Assembly (NCBI GenBank): GCA_963971285.1
Contig: OZ020255.1
Location: 8,266,931 to 8,330,930 of the forward strand
Origin: Astropecten irregularis
Taxonomy: Eukaryota > Echinodermata > Asteroidea > Paxillosida > Astropectinidae
Direction of reading: 5' to 3'
DNA length: 64,000 nt
Every line of letters starts with the position of its first letter. Positions within the stretch are counted from its first letter, which is position 1. The position numbers and the translations under genes were made by a program. A model generated the notes under the pieces. That model saw only the letters and a program-made list of their open reading frames with translations. It did not search any database and was not told the DNA's origin. This document shows, in pieces, positions 22,261 through 31,989 of this stretch.

Positions 22261-22904
22261 CCCTGCTTTCAGATGTTTGGTGGTAGATCTTCCGAAAACC
22301 CCAAACAGTATTAATAATTGCACTGCCACATAAAGGAGGGTTAATGCTCAGACTTTCAAGTTGTGTGTGATCCGATTTCCGGCAAAAAAAACAACAGCAG
22401 GCCCCATTTTTGTTTTTATATCGGGGGAACATAATGTAGATAAATTATTCACAATTTCATCTTTTAGTAATTATTTGATATTTATTAAAGAAAGATACAT
22501 GCTTTTTGGTAGAGAACTCTTATAAACCTGGTTCTCTGGTTTTGAAAATGAAGACATTGTTCTTACATGGCGAAGCAAAACCAAAAAAAGGTCTACTGCC
22601 ATGAAAAGTCTAACAAGCTTTTCCTTTTAAAATCAGTCGGCCACTTTTCATTCAGTTTTCAGCAAATTTGCTGGAGTTCTACCAACTCGCATGTCACTTA
22701 AAGGGGTCCTTTTCTTTACAATTAAAAAACTTCTTTTTTTGAGGGAGTCTTTTCAAATTCAGGAGAACTTCTATAAAATGTCACAAAAAACCAAGTCTTA
22801 GGAAGGTTCAGCACTTGAATGCAATGCAAGCTCAGCATTTTCTTGTTTTGGGATTTCTTTTTTTTTATTTCTACTCGCAATAATTATGACTGACATAATT
22901 ACGA
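22261..22904. other. Intergenic, nothing recognised
   Basis: Between LSM12 and the transporter; AT-rich, no repeat ends or frames of interest seen. Confidence 0.4.
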
Positions 22905-24062
22905 AAGCTTAAAGTGACCATCCAAGTTTCCTTGATATCTCATCTTCGGAAAGACTTTCTCTGATATCCTGTCTCAAAAAGACGTCTTTCCGTGTTATGA
23001 GTTCTTCCAAGTTAACATTTTCCAAATTAACATATCAGGGAAAGATGTCTGTCTGAGATAGGATTTCATGCAAATATGGAAGCTTAAAGTGACCATCTGA
23101 GTTTCCTAGTTTCCGCGATAATTTTCTCAGGAAGACGTTTTTCCGTGTTATGAGTTCTTCCAAGTTAACATTTTCCAAGTTAACATATCAGGGAAAGATG
23201 TCTGTCTGAGATAGGATATCAGGCAAATATGGAAGCTTAAAGTGACCATCTGAGTTTTCGAGTTTCCGCGATATATTTATCTTGGGAAGATGTTTTTCCC
23301 TGATATCCTATATCGGAAAGACGTCTTTCCCTGATATCCTATCTCGGAAAAACGTCTTTTCCTGATATCCTATATCGGAAAGACGTCTTTCTCTGATATC
23401 CTATATCGGAGAGATGTCTTTCCGTGATATCTTATCTCAGGAATACGTCTTTCCTTGATATTTTAACTCAGAATGACGTCTTTCCCTGATGTCGCATCTC
23501 GTAAAGACGCTGCTTTAGACTACGGAAACTTCCTGTTCCCAATATCTCAGAAAGACTTCTTTTCGAGATAGGATATCAGGGAAAGACGTCTTTCCTTGAT
23601 ATTTTAACTCAGAATGACGTCTTACCCTGATGTCGCATCTCGGAAAGACGCTGCTTTAGACGACGGAAACTTCCTGTTCCCGATATCTCAGAAAGACGTC
23701 TTTTCGAGTTAACTATCATGGAAAGATGTCTTTCCGAGTAAGCTATCACGGAAAAGACGTCTTTCTGAGTTAAGTATCACGGAAAGACGTCTTTCCGAGT
23801 TAACTATCACGAAAAGACGTCTTTCCGTGTTAACTATCACGGAAAGACGTCTTTTTGAGTTAACTATAATGAAAATACGTCTTTCCGAGTTAACTATCAT
23901 GGAAAGACGTTTTTCCAAGTTAACGTATCAGGGAAAGATGTCTTTCCGGGTTAACTATCATGGAAAGACGTTTTTCCAAGTTAACGTATCAGGGAAAGAT
24001 GTCTTTCCGAGACGTCTTTCTGAGATAATTATTATGGAAACTCTAAGCTTAAACTTTAAGCT
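22905..24062. repeat. Minisatellite built on the palindrome AAGACGTCTT
   Basis: More than 25 copies of (GG)AAAGACGTCTTTCC or variants, spaced about 30-33 bp, joined by CCTGATATCCTATCTC in the left half and GAGTTAACTATCACG in the right half. The spacers themselves are near-palindromic (GATATC, GTTAAC). Three longer units with GGAAGCTTAAAGTGACCATC open the region, and AAGCTTAAA closes it in inverse form. Short frames in it are repeat artefacts. Confidence 0.88.
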
Positions 24063-24722
24063 TCTGTATGCAAATACCAAGTAATTACTTAAGTTATCCA
24101 TTCTTTTTTTAAGTCCTCGCCTTGTTGCTCATTCAGGATTTTGATTTTTGTTTGTTTCTGTGTGTGTCACACAGCAGGGAAGTTTATACGGGGAAATTCT
24201 GCTGCAAAATTCAGGTTGTGCCCCGGTCGGTTTGTCAAAGGGCTCCATCGGACCATGGGAGATCATAGCACCGAGCTGCCCGGCAAGGGTTCACCTTAGC
24301 ATTCCATTCCCAAAAGGAGGCTAATAGTCCGGCTGAGTAGCTCGGTGAAATCATCCCTCGGACAATTTTTTCCTCTTAGAAGGGCGGGGGGGGGGGGGGG
24401 GAAGAAAAAAAAGAGGAGTACAAGACCTTTATTATTTGTTTATTTCTTATTATTTAGTCATTTTGTGTTTTGTGTACGTGTTTGGAAACAAAAAAATGTC
24501 TTCGGCTTTTTGTGTCATGTCCGTGTTTTATTATTTTTGTTTTTCCTTTACTAAGAACATTGACATTAAGATTGTTATAATCAGGGCCAATACAGTTATG
24601 TTACAATGTTGAAATGCACTTATTACTGTCCGTGATTTTGCAAAGTTGTATGGTGACGAGGATTTTGAAGTTCATAGTTGCATACGGGTCTTTTTTCCAT
24701 CTTTAGCTGTGCATCTTTTATA
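24063..24722. other. Intergenic, G-run only
   Basis: Contains a run of about 17 G at 24386-24402 and AT-rich sequence; no gene seen. Confidence 0.4.
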
Positions 24723-24932
24723 GGGCTTTTACGAAATGAGGCTTGAGGATTTATTTTGCTACCGCCATTTTGTGTCCTAAATGAAATGAAAGGCTTGAGA
24801 TACATGGCGAAGCTGGAGCCTTTCTTCGGTTTGTCACGTGGCCCAATCCCTTCATTTCAATTTGTGGGTTCCAAAACGATGGTATAGCGAAATGATTCCC
24901 AAGCCTAGCCTCAAGCCATTTTTCGTTAAGGT
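24723..24932 (+). mobile_element. Family 2 MITE, copy
   Basis: Left end GGGCTTTTACGAAATGAGGC, right end CAAGCCTAGCCTCAAG-CCATTTTTCG. It contains ATACATGGCGAAGCTGGAGC. Confidence 0.72.
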
Positions 24933-25419
24933 ACATATACATGTAGTTTCATCACTGTTTTGCCTCACAAAGATGGCGGCTTCATGACGTCACTGCGTAA
25001 GATTACATCATAAAATTATGTGTATTCAACCATTCGTTAACCGTGGTTTTTATTTATGCAAAACTTCACCACAAATCTTGCAAAAATACCCAACACGGCC
25101 TTCAAATTATCTCCTCACCTCACAATTTTGCAACCCCCCAAAAAACGCGGGAAAGTGCATCCTGGGTTATTATTGTTTGTCAATTAATTTGATATACTTT
25201 AAATGTTTACTTATTATTAAGGGGAAAAGATATTCAAGAAGAAAGGCGGTTGATGCTAAAAATAACAAATTGAAAAACTCATTCCTTAGTTAATAATGTT
25301 TTCAAGAAACGTCTGGAATGGATTAAAAACGAGAGAAGTTTGTTGTCATAAAAAATGTTCTGAACCAAAAGAGTGTCTGTTGTGTGTGCATTTTCATTCT
25401 CAATTTGCGACCCCAATCC

Positions 25420-25795
25420 TCAAAGGTAGCTTAATACTTTGGTTTTTTGTCAAAGAAATACAGATTCATGGGCACAAATATCAAGACAGATACAGTAACA
25501 GTCATTTGTGAAAATTGCAGTCCCGTACGTTGCCCACTTTTTGAGAAAACAGTGAAAACGCCCACGGAATCTCTGTAATCTTTTCACCGTTATTTTTGAT
25601 CTTTTAAAGATCAAAAAGATTTTCGGTCGTTGCTTTCACTAATTTCTTGATACATACAGGCTACAGCATTTCAGGCAGAACATTTTTAACGGTATGTTTC
25701 TACCATCACCATCTTCATACCCTGTATTAGTTATACGTAAATCTGCGAACATTTATGTTTTGGTTTCTCCTACTAAAGTATGATAGTACCTTTAA
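25420..25795 (-). mobile_element. TTAA MITE (family 1), inverted copy
   Basis: 376 bp in the opposite orientation. The left edge is TCAA rather than TTAA; the right edge is TTAA at 25792. It contains the perfect fold TTGATCTTTTAAAGATCAAA in its middle. Confidence 0.78.
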
Positions 25796-25931
25796 GGTAA
25801 CATCCACGATAACTCGGCCATGGTATTAAAATCAAAGGGTAGAAAATGGCGATTAAATACTCTGACGGTAAATATGACGTTTGCTTTTTGTTCTGATAGA
25901 AATTACGAAAATATTTTTGAATACATGTAGG

Positions 25932-26204
25932 CAGGCGCGGTTCTACGGGGGCTTGACCCCCCCCCCCCCCCAAAAAAAAATATATGTTAAGTTATTAAGT
26001 GGCAATTACATAAAAAAAAAGTGTTACAAGTGTTACGAGTGTTACAAGAAGGGTCTAGCCCCCAAAAAATATTGGGCCTTCTAGCCCCCCCCCCCCCCCC
26101 CCCAAAAAAAAAAAATATATAAACTCACCAAATAATGAAGGTAAGTTTGCGGTGATAATGGCTTTTCTAGTCCCCAAAAAATATTGGCTCTAGAACCCTG
26201 CCTG
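25932..26204. mobile_element. hAT-like MITE, second copy
   Basis: It has the same ends as the element inside the satellite (CAGGCGCGGTTCTA / TAGAACCCTGCCTG), poly-C tracts and AAAAAATATTGG sub-repeats. No convincing 8-bp duplication remains, so it is probably older or rearranged. Confidence 0.75.
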
Positions 26205-26514
26205 TGAAGAATGGGATTCACAAAACACCGTTAAATGGCCTTTCATCTTTTCGATGACTGGGTTTAGGAGTCGACCTGCAATTTCCACATGTTTTGTCAG
26301 TATAGGTTGGATTGTGTGTCCTTCTGTGACCTTCCAAGCAAGGTCACCGAGTTGAATTTAAACCTGTGTAGAACGTGCCACGGCGCAATATGGCTTGGGG
26401 CATTGCCTTTGGTCTGACTCTGACTGATGTGTATGCATTGTGTAGTCGAGGCAAAGGCAATTACCAAACTTCAAAAGATCCAATCCTGGGTATTTTAGTA
26501 ATTAATTTAAAGTT

Positions 26515-26759
26515 TTAAAGTTCCATTTCGATTTCATAGGCCGGATTGGAGGTACCGTGATGGTCGTCCTTGGATTGTTCGTCCTTGTCTGGGGACTCGG
26601 CGTGTCTGCCGTCCGTGCAGTCCCCGGAGCGGCCCGACCAGCAGGCCTGTATCTTCCGCTTGATGGGAATGAGTAGTACAAACACTAACGCCATGACAAA
26701 ACTCGCCACCAGGAACCGAAGACTCGCCGTGTAGTCGCCCGTTGAGTCGTAAAGCGCGC
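26515..26759 (-). CDS. MCT-like transporter exon 6 and stop
   Basis: The acceptor is tttctag|GC. It codes GALYDSTGDYTASL, then TM12 (LVASFVMALVFVLLI), a basic stop-transfer PIKRK, and a charged cytosolic tail ending in EIEMEL before TAA at 26515-26517. Confidence 0.9.
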
Positions 26760-29700
26760 CTAGAAATAAAAACCGAAACAGCACCAGTGGTAATTTCATG
26801 AAGCTGCTAAGCACACAAAAAATTTGCTTAGCACAACAATGTCATGCCCATATAAAACAAACCACTATTCAAAATTCCATTTGATATTCATGGTCAGCGA
26901 ACAACAGCCAAAGAACAATCACAAGTGATACACAACACATGAAAATTTGGTTGTTAATCCTGTTTGTATGAAGACAGAAATTTCATGGTTAGCAATTTTT
27001 TTTGTGGTAAGCAGGACCGTGAATTTTGCCTCAGGGCTCTATGCAGTGAACCTTGGCGAATCTAGGCAGTAGTCAGCTATCGGGAGCAGCACAGTCATTT
27101 CAAGAGCTCTTGAAAAGAACTCGGACCCCAACACTTGAATTTTTACCACGTGGTGTCGAGCACGATATTTTTAAGGGCACTTGTGCAATATTTTCAACGC
27201 TTTTACCAAAGTACGAATTGTGTCATTTCAGGTATAGCATATACAGTGCTGCTAAATGATACGTGCGATTCCGAATAGAGCGCGACCAAGCGTTTACAAC
27301 GCGTTGGCCAATCACAATGCGCGGAATCATGTCGACTCTTTCCAGACGCTCATTGATTGGGTCGACAAACTCCGTGAATTGTGATTGGCCAACGCATTGC
27401 AAACTCTGGCTGACGCACTATTCTTTGCAATCGCTCGTATTACTGAATTTGAAATAATTTGATCATTATTTCATTCTGCAGGAATTGGCTATAATCATTT
27501 TGATGTGAAGTTGGCAGTCTACGTTCAGTGTTGCCCTGTTTTTGAATTCGTAAACTCACCTATTATGGGCGATCCGGCCAGTATCCCGATCCCGTAGCCA
27601 AAGAGAGCCAGCGTGGTAACCACACGAGGTCCGTACCTATGGAAGAGCTCGTGAGACGTTACGAAGGTGCATCCGTATAGTCCTCCACGAAACATTCCTA
27701 AAACTGTATAGGAGCAAGGGGAAGTGAACAATTAATACAGAATGGAACAGAATGGAACAGAATTGAACAGAATGGAACGGAATGAAACGGAACAGAACAG
27801 AATGTAACAGAATGAAACAGAACGGAACAGAATGGAACCGAATGGAACAGTATGCAACAGAATGCAACAGAATGCAACAGAACGGATCAGAATGGAACAG
27901 AACAGAACAGACTACGGAACAGAATAAAACAGAATGAAACAGAGCGGAACAGCATGCTACAGAACGGAACAGAATGCAACAAAATGCAACAGAACGGAAC
28001 AGAATGGAACCAAACAGAGCAGAGCAGAACAGAACAGAATGGAACCAAACAGAGCAGAACAGAATGGAACAGAATGGAACAGAATGGAACAGAATGGAAC
28101 AGAATGGAACAGAATGGAATAGAATTGTACCGAACTGAGCAGAACAGAACAGAATGGAACCAAACAGAGCAGAACAGAACAGAATGTAACAGAACGGATC
28201 AGAATGGAACAGAATGGAACCGAACAGAGCAGATTAGAACAGAACAGAACGGAACGGAATGAAACAGAATGGAACTCAATTGAACAGAACGGATCCAAAG
28301 TGGTACAGTGGCACATCCGATTAGTCATTCCATGTACTCTCTACCTATGGCATATTAATCCTCCAAATTCCCTTGGAACAAAGTCCCTAGATATCGCCGA
28401 GTTTTCTGCTTTACGTACGGATTGACAGGATCATGGCGTGCTGGAAATTTGAAGCCAGGCTCAGAAAGCTGGAGCAGATAGCACCGCCGAAGCAGCTGAG
28501 TGCTGTCACGTAGAGCTTCAAGCACGGGAGGCGGTCTGCGAACGCCGAGAAGAGGATCTTACTGCCGATCTCTGCACAGCCGAAAGCCGTAAGACCCAGG
28601 GATATCTGGTCGGTTGATAGCCCCATCTCCGCCACGAAGCTGGACTGTTAGGGAGAGAGAGAACATCAGACCACAAGAACTTTACGTTTACTTAATGGCC
28701 TTAAAATACGACATGAGGCTTGAGGCTAGGCTTGAGATTTATTTGTGTGCCCTAGATGAAACTTTGAAGGGCTTGAGAATGTTGAGATACATGGCGAATG
28801 CTGGAGCCTTTATTGGGCTTCGTCATATGGCCCAATCCTTTCGTTTCATTTTGTGGGCCTCAAATGACGGTAGCGAAATACTGAATCACAAGCCTAGCCT
28901 CAAGTCTAGTTTCATATCAAAAAGGCCCTGAAATTATTCCGCTTACAATAATTTAAGTTAAAAAGTTGTTCAGCTTAACTGGACAAAGTCTACAACCAAC
29001 AACCTGACACTTTATACACGGTATACTTTATTTATGATCTTGGCATCAGATAACTAATTAAAAGCTATAGTTATGCTTACGTAGTAGACAATTACAAAGG
29101 TCCAGCCGACCTGAGCCCATGATGTGGACCCGACCAGCAACCACACTTCAACATTCAACAAGACTCGGACTAGACTCCTCCACCAGCCGCTGTTTACACT
29201 CTCCTCATCAGCAGTCGGCGGTATGACATCTGGAACTTTCTTGCAATCATCCAGTTCTTGCCCCAGGTTCTCTTCCGGTTCTTCGATGACCTCGTCCGGA
29301 ACTTTTGTCTGACCCTCGATCGCAGCTTCTTTGTCTGCCAGGCTCTCATCTGTGTGATTTCGACCGCTCACTCCTGACTTCAGAAACGGCAGAGCCGCCA
29401 CAAGCTGAACAACTATAGAGAATCCGCTAAGCATCCTGAAAGTGTTCCTCCATCCGTAAGCGGCGTTGAGAGTGTTCAGTATCGGTCCGGAGGCCATTAT
29501 ACCTGGGTTGGAAAATAACACGGCACACAGCGTTGAGAATACAAAAACACGACACAAACCAAAATATCTTTATAGTCACAAAAGATTATGATATAAAAGC
29601 AGTCTGCGCACGAGTGGGCAAATCACCATGTTGTCCCTGAGTGTGTGTACAACCATTAGAGAGCAGTCCTGGTGTACAATAGCACAGTATCTATGGATAG

Positions 29701-31744
29701 ATGTTATGGTTTTTATGTTCCTGGAATTATAGCCGCTTTATATCCGAATACTACGAAGCTGTATTAAGGATATGCTGAAAAAATACATTTGTACCAGTTA
29801 TATGTCGTGCGTATGAGTTTATTATGTCGTACGTACGAGATTTAAGTCGTACGTACGAGTTGTATGTTGTACGAACGAGATGTAAGTCGTACGTACGAGA
29901 TGTAAGTCGTACGTACGAGATGTAAGTCGTACGTACGAGATGTAAGTCGCACGTACGAGATAGAGATACATCTCGTACGTACGGGATATGATTCTTAAGT
30001 CGTACGTACGAGATGTAAGTTGTACGTACGACATATAACTCGTACGGTGCGACATATAACTCGTACGGTGCGACATATAACTCGTACGTACGAGTTAGGT
30101 CAGAGAGAGGCAAATTTACTTTTTTCACCATGTCCCTAATACACCTTCGTAGAATACATCTTTCACCAGTTCAACAATTTCCAACTTCTACGGCCAGGGG
30201 TCGATTTCACGAAGCCCTGCGATCGATCGTAACTCGAGTTACGAAGGATAACCCATCTTAGGAGGCCTATCCTATACATAAGGCTTCGATGCATCAAAAG
30301 TCCTACGACTGATAGTAAGTTACGATGAGTTTGTTAAAATCGACCCCTGGAAGAGTAGACTGGGGAGATAGAAACAAAGATAGACCTACCGACGGAGCTT
30401 CCGACTAAAGCCACACCTGTAGCACGGCAACAGCTCTTGGGGTGAGGGAACATCTCCAGCAGTATGTTGGAGGAATTGAAGAAAGCAAAGCAGCAGCCTA
30501 GACCAGCAGTCACGCCGTAGGTCAGGTAGCCGTACACCAAGGATGGTATGAAGGAGGTCAGGAGGTAGCCCAGCGATGCTAGCACGGCTCCTAGAACCAC
30601 TCCGGAGAGGTTACCGATCTTGGAGCCTACCACCCCGGCTAGGGGAGCTCCAACGCACAGACTCGCAGAACCTAAGGACCCGAGCCAACCTATGGATGGA
30701 AAGCCATGCAGATCTTTACCATTAAAGGCATTATGCAGAATTATTAAGGCAATATAACCGTTGCAGACTAAATTTGATTTGTCTTGGAATAAAAACAATT
30801 CTGTGAAAATGGTCAGGTTGGCGTAGCGGTTCTTTCCTCGCCTTTCACCTCTGTGGTCCTGGGTTCAAGTCCGGCTCGGTCCACAAGTCATGGATTGGGT
30901 TTTCAGTTCCTTACCTGATTCTGTGGGTTTTACCCAGAATATTACTCTGGGAGTTTTTCTTCCGCCTCTAAAAACTGTATCTCCTTCTCATCATCTTTCC
31001 ATAAAAGGTTTCATCAGGCTTTCGAGCCCTCCTCACCCGATACGTTTATGCCCAGTAAGGCCATGCATTGTATATATTCAGATTCAGATTCTTAGCTTAT
31101 ATCATCATAGAAAACAGTGAAAAATGCTCACGGTGTTTTTCAAATCTATTCACAGGAGTTTTGATCTCACCCCGAGATCAAAACTGTTTTTGGTCTTTTT
31201 TGACCAATTTCTGGATAAATACAGCATTTCAGCCGGAAAAATTGTAACGGTATGTTCCTATCACTACAATCTTTATACCCTGTAAAGTTATACGTAAATA
31301 TGTGAAAATGTCTGTTTCGGTTTCTTACCAAAGTATGATACTACCTTTAATGGATTAACAACCAAAATGTTAAGTGTTGTGTAGGCCTATATTATCACTT
31401 TTAGGTTCTTTGTTTGTTTTTCACTGACCATGAATATCAAATGGGATTTTTCACAGTGGGTTTTGTTTCATTCCGCCATACATTTCATGTGCTAAGCAAT
31501 TTTCTGTGCTTAGCAGCTTCGTGAAATTGGCCCCAGGCCTGCTATTCCAAAACAGTATTAGCTTACTGTTGCAATGTGTATTAGCTACAACGATCAACTT
31601 ACCGGTAAAAAGTGCTGTCGTTTGAAATTCCCCCCGAAGGCTAACCAAGAAAACGCTGAAATTGTACACTGGTCCAGTAGCGACCAAAAGCTGGACGAAC
31701 GCACCAAGAACCACCAATATATTCCATCTTGTCTCTACCGCCAT
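26515..31744 (-). CDS. Monocarboxylate-transporter-like MFS protein, six coding exons (492 aa)
   Basis: On the minus strand, 31744-31603, 30689-30390, 29502-29081, 28644-28419, 27703-27560 and 26759-26515 join with matching phases to 1,479 nt (492 aa plus TAA); SLC16 proteins usually have 450-510 aa. Twelve membrane segments are plausible. Exon 1 has TM1 (GPVYNFSVFLVSL). YGWRNTF in exon 3 matches the conserved YGWR after TM5. The acidic hydrophilic loop between TM6 and TM7 is also in exon 3. GGALYDSTGDY in exon 6 matches the G-x-LYD-x-TG-Y before TM11. The family carries lactate, pyruvate or other small organic acids with protons, or aromatic/thyroid substrates, across the plasma membrane. 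The usual [DE]G[GS][WF][GA]W at the N-terminus is replaced by VETRWNILVV, so it is an orphan MCT-like or MFS relative; substrate unknown. Confidence 0.9.
26785..27037. mobile_element. MITE (GGCCAATTTCA family) in the last transporter intron
   Basis: Left TAATTTCATGAAGCTGCTAAGC, right GTGAATTTTGCCTCAGG. Shared inner part GAAAATTTGGTTGTTAATCC. Its left edge is about 25 bp from the exon 6 acceptor, so its sequence probably supplies part of the branch-point region. Confidence 0.7.
27560..27703 (-). CDS. MCT-like transporter exon 5
   Basis: 144 nt, acceptor tatacag|TTTTAGG, donor ATAG|GTGAGT. It codes LLGMFRGGLYGCTFV onward and ends in GILAGSPIIG, the glycine-rich end of TM10. A second AG seven bases in (ttttag|GA) would also keep the frame, dropping two residues and replacing one; the exact 5' end is therefore uncertain. 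Confidence 0.85.
27737..28295 (+). repeat. GGAAC/AGAAT pentamer array in transporter intron 4
   Basis: About 560 bp of five-base units, mainly AACAG, AATGG and GAACA combinations (the ten-mer AACAGAATGG repeats perfectly near 28060-28110). The plus strand is purine-rich with almost no T. It reads open in several frames only because of composition. Confidence 0.92.
28419..28644 (-). CDS. MCT-like transporter exon 4
   Basis: 226 nt, acceptor ctaacag|TCC, phase 0 in, phase 1 out. The donor ATCC|GTACGT was preferred over GTAC|GTAAAG four bases later, because only it restores the frame of the next exon. It codes TM8 and TM9 with the cytosolic FADRLP turn. Confidence 0.85.
28694..28931 (+). mobile_element. 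Family 2 MITE in transporter intron 3
   Basis: Left end GGCCTTAAAATACGACATGA with GAGGCTTGAGGCTAGGCTTG; right end CAAGCCTAGCCTCAAG with GGCCCTG. It starts only about 50 bp upstream of exon 4's acceptor in transcript terms. Confidence 0.75.
29081..29502 (-). CDS. MCT-like transporter exon 3
   Basis: 422 nt, acceptor aacccag|GT, donor TAC|GTAAGC. It holds the end of TM5, AYGWRNTF, TM6, then a cytosolic loop of about 60 residues rich in D/E (VIEEPEENLGQELDD), and TM7 start (VEVWLLVG). The acidic loop is the least conserved part of the family. Confidence 0.9.
29818..30096. repeat. 20-bp minisatellite TCGTACGTACGAGATGTAAG in transporter intron 2
   Basis: About 13 units; perfect head-to-tail copies at 29880-29950. 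The core TCGTACGTACGA is a 12-bp palindrome. Units flip orientation after about 29965 (ACATCTCGTACG, then ACATATAACTCGTACG), giving an inverted arrangement. Confidence 0.88.
30194..30350. mobile_element. MITE, CCAGGGGTCGATTT ends, in transporter intron 2
   Basis: Perfect-looking ends CCAGGGGTCGATTTCACG / AAAATCGACCCCTGG; 157 bp. It contains CGATCGATCG and ACGAAGGATAACCCATC. It is 40 bp from the donor of exon 2. Confidence 0.8.
30390..30689 (-). CDS. MCT-like transporter exon 2
   Basis: 300 nt, acceptor ccatag|GT, donor GTCG|GTAGGT, phase 1 on both sides. It codes WLGSLGSASLCVG onward: TM2-TM4 and the start of TM5, glycine-rich as in the MCT fold (GLGCCFAFFNSSNILLEMF). Confidence 0.9.
30808..31095 (+). 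mobile_element. tRNA-derived SINE in transporter intron 1
   Basis: The head has a Pol III A box (TGGCGTAGCGG, about 30819) and B box (GGTTCAAGTCC, about 30863) at tRNA spacing, then an unrelated body with two CAGATTC repeats at its end. It lies antisense to the host gene. No good acceptor stem, so it is not a functional tRNA gene. Confidence 0.65.
31105..31350 (-). mobile_element. TTAA MITE (family 1), truncated inverted copy in transporter intron 1
   Basis: It keeps the end with CCAAAGTATGATACTACC-TTTAA (31328-31350) and the ATACCCTGTAAAGTTATACG block. The other end is lost near 31105. It carries a TTTTGATCTC/GAGATCAAAA hairpin. Confidence 0.72.
31352..31537 (-). mobile_element. MITE (GGCCAATTTCA family), truncated
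   Basis: Reverse-orientation partial copy: GGATTAACAACCAAAAT, GACCATGAATATCAAATGG, ending GCTTCGTGAAATTGGCCCC. It abuts the TTAA MITE ending at 31350. Confidence 0.65.
31603..31744 (-). CDS. MCT-like transporter exon 1 (start)
   Basis: It begins MAVETRWNILVV and covers TM1. The donor is ACCG|GTAAGT (phase 1). No longer upstream extension is visible; the satellite array starts about 246 bp further upstream. Confidence 0.85.
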
Positions 31745-31989
31745 CGTGGTCGTTTATATCCAAATTGAGGTGTTGTTATCGGGCCAAATCATCGGTGAAA
31801 TAGTTAACAGACCGAAAAGCCTTGGATCTTGATGTTATGTCATTGTTAACGAACAAGAGCCGAAATATTGGAGGTCAATTTAAAATGGCAGTTAAAGGCC
31901 GTAACTGGCAAAACACGTATTAAACATTGGATTCGTAATTTGAGTTTCTATCGCAACCGAGGGCCTTTCTCACAGTTCGGCTCCTGCTC

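Noticed and set aside
27852..28328. Open frames of 123 and 136 codons rich in N/G/T/E/Q or S/F/V/L
   Set aside because: They are products of the pentamer repeat composition inside an intron; low-complexity and open on both strands.
29054..29557. Separate 167-aa gene
   Set aside because: It is exon 3 of the transporter with intron read-through at both ends.
30808..30885. Functional tRNA gene
   Set aside because: A and B boxes are present, but no acceptor stem pairs and a SINE-like body follows.
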